NCBI GenBank assembly: GCA_001051155.2
Contig: JYIP02000004.1
Span: 497,576 to 561,575, forward strand
Reading direction: 5' to 3'
Length of the DNA: 64,000 nucleotides
DNA from: Chrysoporthe austroafricana
Taxonomy: Eukaryota > Ascomycota > Sordariomycetes > Diaporthales > Cryphonectriaceae
The position numbers and the translations under genes were made by a program. The stretch's first letter is position 1, and each line of letters begins with the position of its first letter. This document shows positions 35,961 to 48,330 of the stretch, piece after piece. The notes below the pieces were generated by a model. That model saw only the letters and a list, made by a program, of their open reading frames with translations, was not told the origin of the DNA and ran no database searches.

Positions 35961-38496
35961 GAACTCGTATTCGCTATTGGATTAGATGAAATCGGTGCTC
36001 GTGAAAGACAGCGACTCCTGGAAAAATTACTCGGCCTGCCAGCGACTTGCCCAGGAGCCCAAGATCCTCCTCAGTAGTCGCCCAGAGTCGGATATTTCAG
36101 CTGCACTGAAGGACCAAGTCGTGATCCGGGTCGATCACAGGAATGCAGGAAGCATTCAAACTTTCGTCCGGATATGGTCAAACAAATGGTTCCACGAGCG
36201 TCGATTTCTGCCTAACGTGTGCACCGAACTCACGGGGTATTTGGCGCCATTATCGTCAAAAGCGAAAGGTGTGTCCTGAGGCGCTCCCTGATTGTTATGG
36301 TACCTAGGTAGCTAACATATTTTTGGAGGAATGTTTCTATACGCCAGACTTGTTCTCAAAAGCATAGAATTCATGAATGACATGAATGAACTTCGCAACG
36401 ACCTCAAAGTACTACCTGATGGTCTTGATAAGGCGTAAGATATACTGACATGATCTACATTTTGAGCTTACTAACACTTGGTAGATATGATCGAGTCGTC
36501 AAAAGAATCAACAATCACGATCCTTTCGCCAAGGAGAAAGCTCAAAAAGTACTTGGCTGGATCATGTGTGCACCTACGCCACTTACAATCCAGGAGGTAC
36601 AACAGGCTCTGGCCATTCGACCAGGAGATACTACGGGGCGAGCTAGAAGCATGGGCTATGTCGACATTGTGCATCTCTGTGGCCCAATAGTAGAGGTTGT
36701 GGACGACTACGTACAATTCGTGCACTTCACCGTCAAGGAGTATGTGTTCCTTCTTCGATCATCCAACGAATCTAACGTGTGATTATCAGGTACTTATCCA
36801 ACCCTAGGCTACCAGAATTTATCTCTTCGGCATCCGCAAACCTTAGCCTCGCAATGTGCTGTATCACATATCTGTGTCAAATCATTTCCGATCGAGAGCT
36901 AGAGGATGGGAAGACTCGTGATAATGTTCTTTCAGGCGCCTACTCGCTACACAACTTCGCCACCTTAAATTGGCTTCAGCTTGTTGAGAAGTATATATCG
37001 AGCACCCCGAAAAAGGTATCAGCTGACCTGATGCAACTACTCGAATGCCTTCTTAAGGCAGAGGTTCTCGATTATGAGGTCCAAGACCAGAAGACTATTG
37101 AGAGCGCCAACCTGGAGTATCTAAGATCAACAAATGAAGACATATACTATTTTTTGAGCCGAACTGCAGAGTTCCGTCGCGTTTGCTCAGGGCCGGAGCA
37201 TCATATGACTCCAGGTGAGATTAAACAATGGTTAGGGGGTAAGAAATTAATCTAATAACTCTTTAGGTGCTCAGTGGGCAAAGCTAGATCCTCTTGGTAT
37301 CTCGCAACTGTCCATCCTGATCCACCATGCGATCGGGGAAGTGCTAGATTTGCAATTGCCCGATCACAGTGAGAAAGCATCAGCGATCCGAACACACTAC
37401 GGCCGGCGACGGTTTAAATGCGGCTTTCTTCACTGTCCGCTTGCGCGCCATGGGTTTGAAACACCCGATCAGCGAGCTTCTCACCAAAAGCATCACCAAA
37501 AGCTGTGGAGTTGCAGCTTCCCTGATTGTGAGTATGCACAAGGAGGTTTCCTTTCACAAAGCATGCGGGACCTCCACTTGAACCAATTCCACAAGGACCC
37601 GATCCTGGATAACGATACTCCCACCGTGGACAAGGCAGATTCAGATGAAACACAGCCACTACTCTTTGATCTGGTAAGAGCGGATCGAGTACACCACGTG
37701 CAGAAGTTGCTTGCATCATACGAGGCGTTTCCGACTGAAGTGAAGCTCAGGTTGTTACGGACAGCCGCGACTTCAGCATCTATCGAGATGATTTCGACCC
37801 TTTTGACCCCATATCTCAATGTTACTCGCAATGGCACTCTCTATATTTTTGAGGATTCCATAAAAGTGAAGAATGCCGATGCTTTCGATTATTTAATGCA
37901 ACAAGACAAACCCAATGAGGTGACGTACTACAGGATGTTTGCCGCAGTGCTGGAATCTGAGTCGGAGCACATGTACGAAGCATGGATAAAACATTGGAGT
38001 CTTACTACCTCTGTCTTGCGAGGCGAATATTCGGAAATCTTTGGACTACGTGCTATCAAAGCCCTCGATGGCAGTTTCATCCGAGCACAAATGTTAATCA
38101 AATTCTGGGATGAAAAAGACATTCTCCAAAAATTGGATAAGACAAAAAAAGGGCACATGCTAGTGTATTGTGCCAAGAAGCCACCCCATTTCATCGAAAT
38201 AGCAAACGCCCTCATCCGCTCGGAGGCATCAGTTGACTTTCACCGAGGGATCTCCTTCAGGACCCCACTCTACGAGGCAGCAATTCATGATTCACTGGAG
38301 GCCGCTGAGATGATGAAATTCCTTTTGATTCAGGGAGCAAATCCAGAGGCACAGACAACTACCATAAGAATCAGGGGGGGGGGGAGTTGAAATACGGAAA
38401 GCCAAAGATGAAAAGGGGCCAAAAGGCATCTCCAAGTGGCTTGGGATAGACTGGAATGAGCTTGTTGCGCAAACTGCACAGAAAAGAGTAAAATGA
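35961..38496 (+). pseudogene. Decayed NACHT / C2H2 zinc-finger / ankyrin gene
   Basis: Phase-consistent exons 35961-36268, 36329-36434, 36485-36739, 36790-37214 and 37267-38496. They spell the back half of a fungal NLR-like protein: a Walker-B-like strand (LVFAIGLDEI) and the sensor strand ILLSSRPE, the winged-helix region ending FVHFTVKEYL, two C2H2 fingers (about 37420-37600) and an ankyrin-type tail. Intact relatives start several hundred residues earlier with an effector domain and P-loop; here only about 230 bp separates the remnant from the DUF4385 gene, so the 5' half is gone. An extra base in CCC at 36058-36060 shifts the frame just before ILLSS. An 11-G run (38374-38384) shifts it again; with one G fewer the frame runs on to a family-like end (KGISKWLGIDWNELV). 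The Walker B Asp position is also altered. Confidence 0.8.
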
Positions 38497-39059
38497 TTCT
38501 GAAAATAGATTGTGAGTTGGGACATTAGGATAGTTAGAGACCACTCGGTGTTTCGAGAATAGAATAATAGCATCTTAGGTTAGCCTTTAATAGAGCAGTG
38601 CAGTCTGCTGTAGTTACATACATTATTGGGGAGCTTTCCTCACTTCAGCTATGGGTATGGAGATAAAGGAAGATACGTTGCACATGATCGATCTTTGGGG
38701 GGGGGGCTCCCTCATGCACACGTGTGCTTTTCCAAGGGGAGGAAGGTTTCGTTCACACAACTAGTGTCATCTCACTGCTAGGCAAAATGAATACTAGAGA
38801 CATCAAGGTATGGCTGCATTGTAAGAACAGGGTGATTTGTCTAACATACAGGCTGACCGATCCGCATGGGCTTATAGATCTGGAAAATATGCAAATATAT
38901 ATATAAGGAGTTCCACTTTCAACTACAAGTACTAAATGAAGACGACTTTAGTATCATTTAGACGATTTCTATGTACTGTGTATCTAGTAGTATAGCAATC
39001 AATGTAGAGCATGATCATATTGGTTGACCTAAGAACTCATGCAGTTTCTTCACAACTCA
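38497..39059. other. Intergenic between convergent NACHT remnant and helicase
   Basis: No gene seen. A run of about ten G lies near 38697-38706. Confidence 0.5.
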
Positions 39060-42000
39060 TTAGCTTCCGTGTAAGATCTCCGGAGTGATACACATAATTA
39101 ACATTAGTCTTTGGTGTTCCATTTCATCCAACGAGTCAGTAGTACCAATAGATTGCTGAGCGACCTTAAGCTTTTGATTCTGTATCCACTGAATGTACTG
39201 CGTGTCTTTTAGAAACTATGATAATAGATGCAGTCTTGAATTTCTTTCTTGCAGGTTAGACTTACGGTTTCAATGGAATTGGCAACGATGTATCTCGTCA
39301 CTGTGACTGGGGTTTTCTGTCCTATCCTGTGGACCCGATCCATAGCCTGAGCTTCCACCATAGGATTCCACTGGGGCTCGACCAGATGGACCTGGCTTGC
39401 CGATGTGAAATCAACACTATGAAGTTAATGTATTGTCAGCACCATGATCACATCGACGGGTAGGAACACCTTTTACCCTTCACCGGCACTGCCAATGCTG
39501 GCGAGCATAACAGTGCACTCTGGGTCTTCGTTGAAAACACGCATTGCTTTACTTCGCGATTCGAGACTTGTCTGGCCGTCAATTCTCTGATATCTTAAGC
39601 CGGCGTTCTGGATATGCATTGCAATCAAGTCAAGCATCTTGGTCCAGCAGGTGAAGACAACGCTGCACGAATCATTAGCAAGTTATGGGGAGTTACAGCT
39701 AGGTAGTGACAGCGCTTACCTTTTAAGACGCTTTGCCTCTGGATTTTCTTGTCTTTTAATGTTTCTCAGCAATGCCTCGATCTTAGCTGAGGGTGTAATA
39801 TGTTGATCTGACGGGGTGGACCTAGGGGGGTTAAAGAACACCACAGAGCTATTGCAATTCGGGCATACATCTTCGGCTTCTCCCATGATTGATGATTCAA
39901 CCGAATACAAGTCTGCAAAATCAGATCCACAATGTTCACAAATTTCCTTGATGCCTTGTGAGACAAATGAGCAGTTTCTTTGTATCCATGCATTCAAAGC
40001 CGATTCAGGGAGGAGGTGTTTGCCATGATCGCAAATACGTCGCAAGCATGTAATCATCGACAAGATATTTCTCCCCTTGAACCATTCTCCAACCTCAGAA
40101 ATTCCATTTGCTTTTTGAGTTACAGTTGTGACCTGAGAAACTCTGTCTTTGAAGAAGTTGTATATCTCGAGGTCATTTGGATACAAATGGACCAGCTCGA
40201 CTTTTTCGGTTCGCGCAGGGAGGTTCAAGGAGAGACCAGGTGCGCTTTTTGTACGTCGTAGACAAGTAGACCTCACTAGGCTCTGCAGGAGTTGGGCAGA
40301 GTCATGCTCCTTGTTCTTAATAGGATGTGCTACCCATCGACTGAACTGTATCTTCTCCGCTAGAAGTGGAGTTCCTATGAAGCTCAGCAAAGCGCCATAA
40401 TCATCAAGAGAATTTTGAATAGGTGTGCCTGTGAGGCACCACTTGTAATTCGCTTTGATCCGACACACAGCTTTAAAGTTCTGTGAAGAGCGGTTACGAA
40501 TATGATGAGCTGGATCGTATCAGTTAGAATGATGATAGAATCCGATGTAGAGTATCTTTGAACTTACCTTCATCAAGGACCTGCCGAAACCACTTGAAGT
40601 CGTATAGCAGACCTTTTGAATCGAAGTCCGATTTGAGGGTCTCATATGTCGCTAGAACGACATCAATATTTTGGATGTCTTTGATGAGAGCGTGTCTGTT
40701 CGGTCCATGATATACAACGGATCTAAATTGGTCGGAATGAATATGCCTGCCAGCTGTTAATTTGGCTTCAACAATTTCATATATAGCAACCCTGGGGGCT
40801 CTCTTACGTCTGTATCTGCGTTTTCCATCCAGAGATAGCTTTAGCCGTTAACAAAGCTGGCTTCTGCCACAGGAAAAGAGCATGCACCTACTCGACATTG
40901 TGGTGACAACCAAAGTTTCTCGAGTCGTCCTAGCTTGAAAGGATATCTGACTATCCTGAATTGCATCTATGGATGCGCAGACTAGAGCCAATGTACTCAA
41001 AGTCTTACCAAGGCCCATATCCTGCATGAGAAGAGAGTTAGCCGAAGACGTTGTCGATTCGAACAGGTTTCAAGCTCACGTCTGCTATTATCCCGCCTTT
41101 TACGGGAGCGGGGTTTTTCTCGGTTTGTCTCGTGATGATATGTTGAAAGCTAGAGCAGCATTCAGTCGAACTGACATCTCTGTATTCGTGTATTAATGTG
41201 ACCTACCGAACACGATTCTGGGTATCGGTTACAGGTACCCAGAGCGAAGGGAACCGCGGTTGCTTGAAGTCGCCATTCTCCTTCTCAATCATCATCGCCA
41301 CAGCTGTCATTTGGTGTCTGGAGCACATCAGTCTCGACATATACCCCAAATGAGGTCTCTCACTCTTACGGAAGTAACGTGCAGTTCAGCCGAGGACTCG
41401 CTCCCACGTCGCTGATTCCCACGCCTTCGTACACCTCAACGCCATTCGCGGAGTCAAAAATCCTCATCAGCTTACTCCTTGCTATTTCATCCAAGGGACC
41501 AACTTCAGATTTGGCGCAGCCATCCGACTCCAGATCCAGATCCTCCAATGATGGCATCTCACCCCCAGGTCGTGTGAGATAGTGTGGGTTGTGATATTCG
41601 AGGCTCCTGTCGTACTCCGTTGAATATGGATGCTGGAGATACAAGCCAGCATCAGAAAGGATATTTCCAATCGCGGCACTATCTTCGGACAAACCATATA
41701 TCAAGATGCGGATATTGACATCCACCTGCCCCTCAGTGCCTGGCGTGGCAGTTCTCTTCTTGCCTTTCCCGGGCTTCTTGCTGTACTTCTGGTCCAATGG
41801 GGCCTGAGCTGAGATGCTGGCACTGAGGCGGATAGTGAAGCTGTTCCCGAGCCTGGACAAGGACGGCATCACTAGTAAGCCCGCGTACTTTTGGGGGTCT
41901 TGGTAGTAGAGTTTCACGATATCTCCTGAAGGTTTGATGGTCAGCGGCTTCCCCTGGCCCACTTCGTCGGCTTTGAAAGTCCCTGTAGGCTTTGCAATGA

Positions 42001-42551
42001 TCTGCTGAGTATCAGTCTTGCGAAGTCCCAAACATAGGAAGTCTACTGACCACGCCAAAACAGATGTCACACTGCTTGTGGCTCGTAAAGCTCTTGTCAG
42101 CCCCTGCATCATCGCTGTGCGTCATCTCGCCCCCCGTTGTCAGAGCCCCGGGGCTCAAGTCCGGAGTCAGATGTGAGGTTTCTATCGGAGCACTTGCAGT
42201 GAAAGCGCTTTCATATCCATGTGGTGAAATGAGGCTATCAGCGGACACACTCTCCTCAGTCGTAGATTCTTCCATCTCTATAGTAGGAGTGTCGTCCACG
42301 GGCTTTGTGGATGCACTAGAGCAGTTGACCGCAGGCGTATCGTGCAGACAAGACTCAGTCGCACTCCAGGTTTCGTCGATAACTGGGGAAGTCTCGGTAC
42401 GCTGTTGTGACCATCCCTGGCCCGAGTCCAGAAAAGCGGCGGCCTCAGGTGCTACTTGGCCGTGCTCTGTCCGGAGCCTCTTCGCTTGGTGCTCGACATC
42501 TTGATCTTCGATGTCTGTCCCCCTTTTGTCGCCAATTCCGAGGGCCTGCAT
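39060..42551 (-). CDS. SNF2-family helicase, Rad5/HLTF-like
   Basis: Eleven exons: 42551-42051, 42001-41370, 41317-41207, 41149-41080, 41021-40892, 40838-40808, 40746-40568, 40509-39720, 39662-39477, 39416-39266 and 39215-39060, 978 aa with every junction in phase. An acidic, disordered N-terminus (1-160) leads into a HIRAN-like region (FGVIIAKPTGTF onward). Helicase motifs follow: DMGLGKT (439-445), DEAH (550-553), TGTP (578-581), VVFTCWTKMLD, GSAGEGVDFTSAS and DRVHRIGQ. These ATPases translocate on DNA; Rad5/HLTF members act in fork reversal and post-replication repair. A CEHC/CPNC pair (742-770) sits where Rad5 has its RING finger, so E3 ligase activity is doubtful. One exon is only 31 nt. 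Confidence 0.92.
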
Positions 42552-43643
42552 TGTGACAACCGCAAGACCTGCGATATCTAGAGCTGGGTGAGTCCAAGGT
42601 GCGGGAGAAACACTGCCGGTTGAGGTTGTCAACCGCAGAGCCTGATTGAAATTTTGGCAGACCTTCAAGCATCCGTACCTTAGGAGGCTATGCACCTGCA
42701 CGCTGCAGCTCAGGTCACGCGTGGCGTGTACAAGCGTACACACATGTACTCTAATCCATGGGTAATGCTACGCATTGATTCGTCCGTCAAGACTTGTCTC
42801 TGATCTGCGCATCCCGAAGGCAGACTTCGGGGCATTCTCTCTGCACACGTAGTCCTAAGCGGTGGCCACGATGGCTAGAGGCCCAAAGTCCGCTTTGAAA
42901 GCTACAAACTTCGTTGAAGCTGAGGATCCTCATGGTCTTACTCGATTTCATCTTGATAGAAGTGGTGAATTAGGCTCTCAGCTATCTTTGCAGCTGGCTG
43001 CGTAGCGAGGACTCCGGATGTCAGCCGACTCATTCAGTACGAAGCTGGTGGGACGCTGTACAGCCTTGAAGGAGGTTTCATTCAACTGCCTCTCATCACA
43101 TCTTTGAGCAGCCTCCCTCCCCTCTGCCCTGATGCAAGAACCTAGGTCTTGTAGAATGCTACTGCATGCACTAGCTCATCACGGCATGCCGTGCGATCAG
43201 CAGCCATTAGCGGAGTATTACTGGAGGGAGATCTCAAGGCCTACGCGCGATCCAGCAGGTTGGTTCAATGTCCCGTGTGGTACTAATCAATGAGTGTCGA
43301 CCTCTAAGAAGCGGTAAAGACTATTGTTTCCCTTTTTCTTTCTCCCTTTCTAAAAGAGTAAAAGTCCCTCTCTGGGCTAATCACCAATCACGTATAGAAA
43401 GAAGTCCAAGTACCTGAATGCTCTATGTTGAATAGAGCAATTCCGTCATCACTGAAAAGAGAAGCACCAAGCCATTGACTGCACCATCAGAATCCCCCTT
43501 TTCTGATTTCAATTTCAGCATCTCCTGCCCTCATCCACCCTCTTCCCCCGGAACCATCGTGATCGCCTCCAGGCCGTTCAGTGTCGTGTGTTACGCTCAT
43601 CCCCTCGATCCCGTGCTCCGCCAGTCCACAGCCTCGTCCTCAA
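42552..43643. other. Intergenic, helicase promoter
   Basis: No gene seen. The left part is the helicase promoter (an in-frame ATG at 42743 could extend the protein by 64 residues without conserved sequence). The right part is the 3' flank of the next gene. Confidence 0.45.
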
Positions 43644-44810
43644 TCAAACCTGCACGTAGGTACACATGTTCGTGACCTTCAGCACCGGAATCGTCGGTAG
43701 CGGATGTCCGTTGTCCGGGATGACGTTCTGGATCGCCTTGCACAGGGAAGCCATCACGTCCGCGGGGCCGTAGTCCGTGGCGGTGCGGAACTGGTACGTG
43801 TACGTCGTGCCGTCCACCATGCTCGGCGAGAGGTAGATGAGCTCCGGCGGCAGGTTCGCCAGCGCCTTGCTCATGTACGTCGCTGTGCCGCGGGCGCCGT
43901 TCCACTGCACGGAGACGGTGGTCGTGTTGTAGTTGGTGTTGGCCTCCTTGCTATGCAGCTTGCGGATCTTGGGGGCAAGGCGCTGCGAGACTGTTAGAAG
44001 ACGGACTCTCTCATCTCTTGTATGCAGACAAGAAGGCAAGGATGGAAGAGCTTTTGGGTCAGGGTAATGTTCGATGAAAAGAAGTGTTGTCTAGGAACAA
44101 ATCATCACACGGGCTTGATGTTCAGAAAGGCCTACCTTGCGCGCCTCCTTCTGGGCTGCGAGAGACTTGACTGGCGTCAGGGTATAGATGGCCAAGGCGG
44201 AATGCCATGCCGCATGCGTTCCAGGGTTGCCCAGGGGAATCTTGTAATACGTATGGCCGCCGACGATCTGGGTTCCATCGCTGGCCATGATGTTGAATGG
44301 CTGGCTCTGGACGTCGACGTTTCCAACTGTGAAGGCCACCGCGTGGTCGCTCGGGTTGGCAAACATCTGCTGCGCAATCGTCTCGCCGATATCGATCTCG
44401 TTATCGTTGGGGCCTAGGGTGGTGACCACATTGTGAATGGCGAGGAAGCGGGTGATATCCTCACCAAGCCTGGGGCCAGGCTGAGCCTCCGTCGTCGAGG
44501 GGGCGGTCGGCCAGAGAGCCGGGAGGACATAAGGGCCCTTCCGCACCCAGTCTCCGGAAGCCGGGATGGCGGGAGCCGGGAAGTCCTTGTTCATCTGCAC
44601 CGTGAGGGCTGCCTCGGCTTTGTTGACGTTCTTGTGCAGAGCCGCGAGGTGGTTGTCGTCGCCGGTGTCAGTGTCCACATCGTCTTCCAAGGCTACCACG
44701 GACGCGACTGTACCGATGACCTTTGCGGCCGTCGCGATGCTGCCAGGGTTCTTGGACACCCAGTCGACGACATCCTTGACACCGTTGACGATCTTGGAGA
44801 AGAAGCCCAT
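43644..44810 (-). CDS. Unrecognised two-exon protein with amphipathic N-terminus
   Basis: Exons 44810-44136 and 43982-43644, 337 aa, joined by a 153-nt intron (GTAGGC donor, TTCTAAC branch site, CTCGCAG acceptor). I do not recognise the family. The first 40 residues (MGFFSKIVNGVKDVVDWV then a small-residue, hydrophobic helix) look amphipathic and membrane-active; there is no cleavable signal peptide. The middle has a beta-rich stretch with Asp/Asn (LGPNDNEIDIGETIAQQM) and a GGHTYYKIPLG segment. The C-terminal exon is also beta-rich (TTTVSVQWNGARGTATYM). Such a layout could fit a membrane-binding or pore-forming protein, but that is inference only. A TATAAAG lies 125 nt upstream. Confidence 0.75.
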
Positions 44811-47085
44811 CTTGCTGGGTTGAAGTCTGGGGAGTATCTGAACTTGATGAAATTGTGTTTGTGAAAGTGTGCTTGTTTGAGATCTGTTGGGGGCTCAGGT
44901 ATCGAACATCCTCTCGGCAGGTAGCATGAAGCCTCTTTATAGAGATTCTCGGCAGAGAGAGCTGACCTGTTGGGCACAGAGCATAGTGTTCGGACGGTAG
45001 AGGCTGATTTACCACATGCCAGAGTCGCGGCACCAGTTACGACGCTTGCGTCCCTTCGAGAGTCCTGGCAAGGCTGAGATGTGATATCTACAACGCAACC
45101 AACCGCAGACAACTCACGAAAGCGGTGAGAGTTCTCGCAATTCCACGAATAGCAGTTCATAATGCTCATCTATTATCTAGTTCGTGAAGGTGTCTCAGGG
45201 GCGGGGGCATCTCATGACCGAATAAACAAGGCATGACAAGACATCTATGCAAGCCATTCTGGAGCCTCAGCTTAGAATTTTCATCTGTGTCTCAGCGAGC
45301 ATATGTCGCTTTCATGGAATGTCTTCTCCTAATGGCTGATAGACGCGCATGCAAGTAGCGACCATCGACTAAAGCGTGTAACGATGCCATCTTGAACAGA
45401 CAACGGGCCATATTGGAATGGCTAGTCTGTTGACGGGATCTCTCACGTTGCTGAATAGGCCTTGCAAGTATAATATTCACGACGAATGCGTCCAAGAAGT
45501 GTTGCCACAAGGAAAGGCGGTTGGGTTAGGAGGGTATGACAAGTCATTTATTGGACAGGGATTCCACAAGGTAGGCTGAAGACACCGTCTTGCTGTGACG
45601 TTCAGGAGGGAAATTGAGTTTTCCAACAATTCTCTCAAGGAGCCGGTCATCCGTGTTAAGTTACTCTTCGAAGTCGTCGATAATTCTGATTCTAGCTGAG
45701 GACCGTTTGCAGCGACAGGAGCAAGAATGGGTGCCAGACGAGCCTTATGTCTATACGATGCACAGGTGACGGTGTTGCGAATTGTCTGACGAACTTGATG
45801 GGAGCAAAGCCTCATGGCGAAGAATTAACTAGACCCTTTCGTGAAGCTGGTCGCGCCCCTGCTTCAGCTAGAGGCTACGGCAATTGACTATTGGCACGAT
45901 CTGGATCCTGACCGCCGCTATAGTCTTCCCACTACGGTAGCTCGTGCTTAATCGTTATGATTTTGCCCTTTGTCCTGGACGACAGTGTCCTAAGGCTCAA
46001 TCATCCGGTACGATTCGCATCATTCTGGACTTTACTGAAAGTCCGCTTCCGAGACATTATTTGAATTTCAATATGGAGCAGAAGGCAGGAACCATGAACG
46101 TCTGGACAGCTTGTCCAAAACAGGTTCCCATCGCGCTCCCGCCCACGAAGTCAGGCTCCTTTATTCCATGCTCGTTTCGCGAGCGACGCGGGTTGTCATT
46201 AATCTTCACAAGCCTCCATGACTATGATAAGCGCGAACGCAAGCCACACGAGGTCCACTTCGGGATAGTACTGCAGCTGGAGCCCCGGTGGAACATGCGC
46301 GCTTAGATCCAATGCAATGGGGCCGGAATCCTGCGGTCTGCATGCAGCCTGCCCGCACCGTCGACCGGTCTCAAGGGTCTATTCCAGCCCGGTCCAAGGG
46401 AGCCGCCATCCCAGCAGCAGCGTTTCATGTGCGTGAACACAGCAGGTTCTGGCCCATCCAGGGCACCCCATACCGCCAGCGACCCGATCCGTGAATGATC
46501 ATCCTTGCCGGCGGCGGACGACCTGGAAGTGAGGCGGACGGAGGGCGGTCATCCTCCGCCAAGCACCGTCCACTACCGTCCATGATGATACCTGATGGCC
46601 TCAGGCGATTGGCCACTTCGGACTGTGGGAGGTGGACAGCAGAACGCTGTGCAATATGTTATCTGATTGCCGGGCTCAGGAACAGGGTGCATGCACCGCC
46701 TAGGTGGCCCGGCTAGTCTAGTCCCGGCACCTCGCGAGCTGCGCTGGGTGGTGTCTTGCGTCATGGCTATAGGTGAGGGTGTGGTCCCGGACTACGAAGA
46801 CTAGGAGACAGCCTGTTTGATGGCCTCGATGTGAGCAGGTGCACTGGCGTGCCAGCACCAGAATGGACAACGTGTCTGCAAAAATCAGGCTGTATATTTT
46901 TTTGACAAAGGAAAAGTTATGAATCTTCTATCTAGCGAAGGGCCGCGTTTTTATGAATCCCTCCCATGTGTGCGCCGAAAACGAGTGAAGGTTAGTGTCG
47001 AGTATGCAACCGCTCCGGAGCATGCGGTGGAATTCTAGTATCCCGCTTCCCTCCCGAACGAGTTTTCAATCTTGTAATGGGTGTC
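44811..47085. other. Intergenic 2.3 kb
   Basis: Apart from the TATA box no feature is supported. A 120-codon frame at 45944-46306 has no recognisable motif and unremarkable codon use. The right end is the 3' flank of the Ser/Arg-rich gene. Confidence 0.45.
44935..44941 (-). promoter_or_regulatory. TATA box
   Basis: TATAAAG on the minus strand, 125-131 nt upstream of the start codon at 44810. Confidence 0.5.
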
Positions 47086-48330
47086 CTACCACCTCCTGTC
47101 GTCGTACCTGTCATCGTAGAAAGCCTCTGACCGCTTCCCCACGCTCGATGACTTCTCGCCATACGAGCCCGTGAACCGCCGCGGCGGCATATCGAACGAG
47201 TACCGGCGGTCACCTCCGATCCGCTTGCGCAGGTTGTCGATCATCTCCCGGGACTCGTAGTCCCCCCTCGTCGAGCGCTCCTTCAGCAGCCTCCGCTGGG
47301 GCGAGGTCGCCCTGTCCTCGGCGCCGATGCCCTGTGCGGACTTGTACAGCGCCGCGTACTGGTCGTCGCTAAGGTCCTGGACCGCGGGCGCCAGGCCCGC
47401 GTCGCTCTGCTTCGGGGGCGTGCCCGCGTTCTTGAGGATGCCCTTGACGTCGCCCCCGGGGTGGGAGCCCGTGCCGGCGCCCGAGATGGTGGTGGAGCGG
47501 CCCAGCTTGGGACGGCTGTCGATCTTGGCGTTCTGGATGGCGCGGGGGTCGTCGCCCCAGCGGACAGACTTGGGCGGGGAGGACTGCGACACGGAAGTGG
47601 ACCTGCTGTGGACATCCGAGGAGCGGTATGAGCCGTACGGGGTGGAGGTGTATGAGTTCATCACCGGGGAGGATCCGTAGCTGATGGGGGCCTCGTCTTG
47701 GTGTATATCCACACTGTGGCGGCGGCGGTGGCGCGACGGCCTCGGGGAGGACTCCTTGGATGAGCTGTAGACATCGTAGAAACCTGGGTACATGCGGGCT
47801 GACTCGTGCCGTGAAGGTGAAGAGCGCCGCCAGCTATCACGGTCACCGCTCCGGCGCGAGGTGCCGTAGTACTTGTCGTAGGTGTCGTCTTCATACATGG
47901 TAGAGGCACGGCGAGGCTTGGCCTTAGGGATGGGAATTGGCTGGGTCGCACCGCGCGACACGCTGCTCCTGCGGAGGTTGTAGTCACCCATCCTCTCCCC
48001 ATCACTATAGTAATGATCACGCTCGCCGGAGCGTCTCTCTCGGTGCCGTTCCGCGTCACTGTCCCGCGATGAGCGACGGACAGGCTTGTAGTCGAAGTTG
48101 TAGGGTGTCGGCAGCCTGTCCTTCACAGACGAGGACCGCGAGGAGGATCCCTCTCGTCCGCTATAGGAGGTGAAGTCCAGCTTTGATGGTCGTCTGGACC
48201 TTCGCTCCGAGTTGCAAAACTCGCAGTCCGAAGTGCCTGAGCACTTGACGGGTCGTTCCCTGATGATGACCCCCCGTCCGTCCTTCGAGCGCTCCTCGGA
48301 GAGGATCTGCGTATGATACTTCTGAGCCAT
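47086..48330 (-). CDS. Ser/Arg-rich disordered protein
   Basis: Single exon, 414 aa from MAQKYHTQIL. The start is chosen because the preceding 66 in-frame codons lack protein-like character. A short N-terminal segment (KYHTQILSEERSKDGRGV) and a Cys cluster (CSGTSDCEFC) look conserved. Most of the rest is low-complexity Ser/Arg/Tyr sequence with many RRSS, SRRS and SSPS sites, suggesting phosphorylation. More ordered patches are PKSVRWGDDPRAIQNAKI and the C-terminal DDQYAALYKSAQGIG. SR-like composition is typical of RNA-linked or cytoskeletal scaffolding proteins, but no RNA-binding domain is present. Function unknown. Confidence 0.8.
   Translation of the reverse strand: MAQKYHTQILSEERSKDGRGVIIRERPVKCSGTSDCEFCNSERRSRRPSKLDFTSYSGREGSSSRSSSVKDRLPTPYNFDYKPVRRSSRDSDAERHRERRSGERDHYYSDGERMGDYNLRRSSVSRGATQPIPIPKAKPRRASTMYEDDTYDKYYGTSRRSGDRDSWRRSSPSRHESARMYPGFYDVYSSSKESSPRPSRHRRRHSVDIHQDEAPISYGSSPVMNSYTSTPYGSYRSSDVHSRSTSVSQSSPPKSVRWGDDPRAIQNAKIDSRPKLGRSTTISGAGTGSHPGGDVKGILKNAGTPPKQSDAGLAPAVQDLSDDQYAALYKSAQGIGAEDRATSPQRRLLKERSTRGDYESREMIDNLRKRIGGDRRYSFDMPPRRFTGSYGEKSSSVGKRSEAFYDDRYDDRRW

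Noticed and set aside
45944..46306. 120-codon frame in the 2.3-kb gap
   Set aside because: Nothing conserved and no promoter-like context seen.
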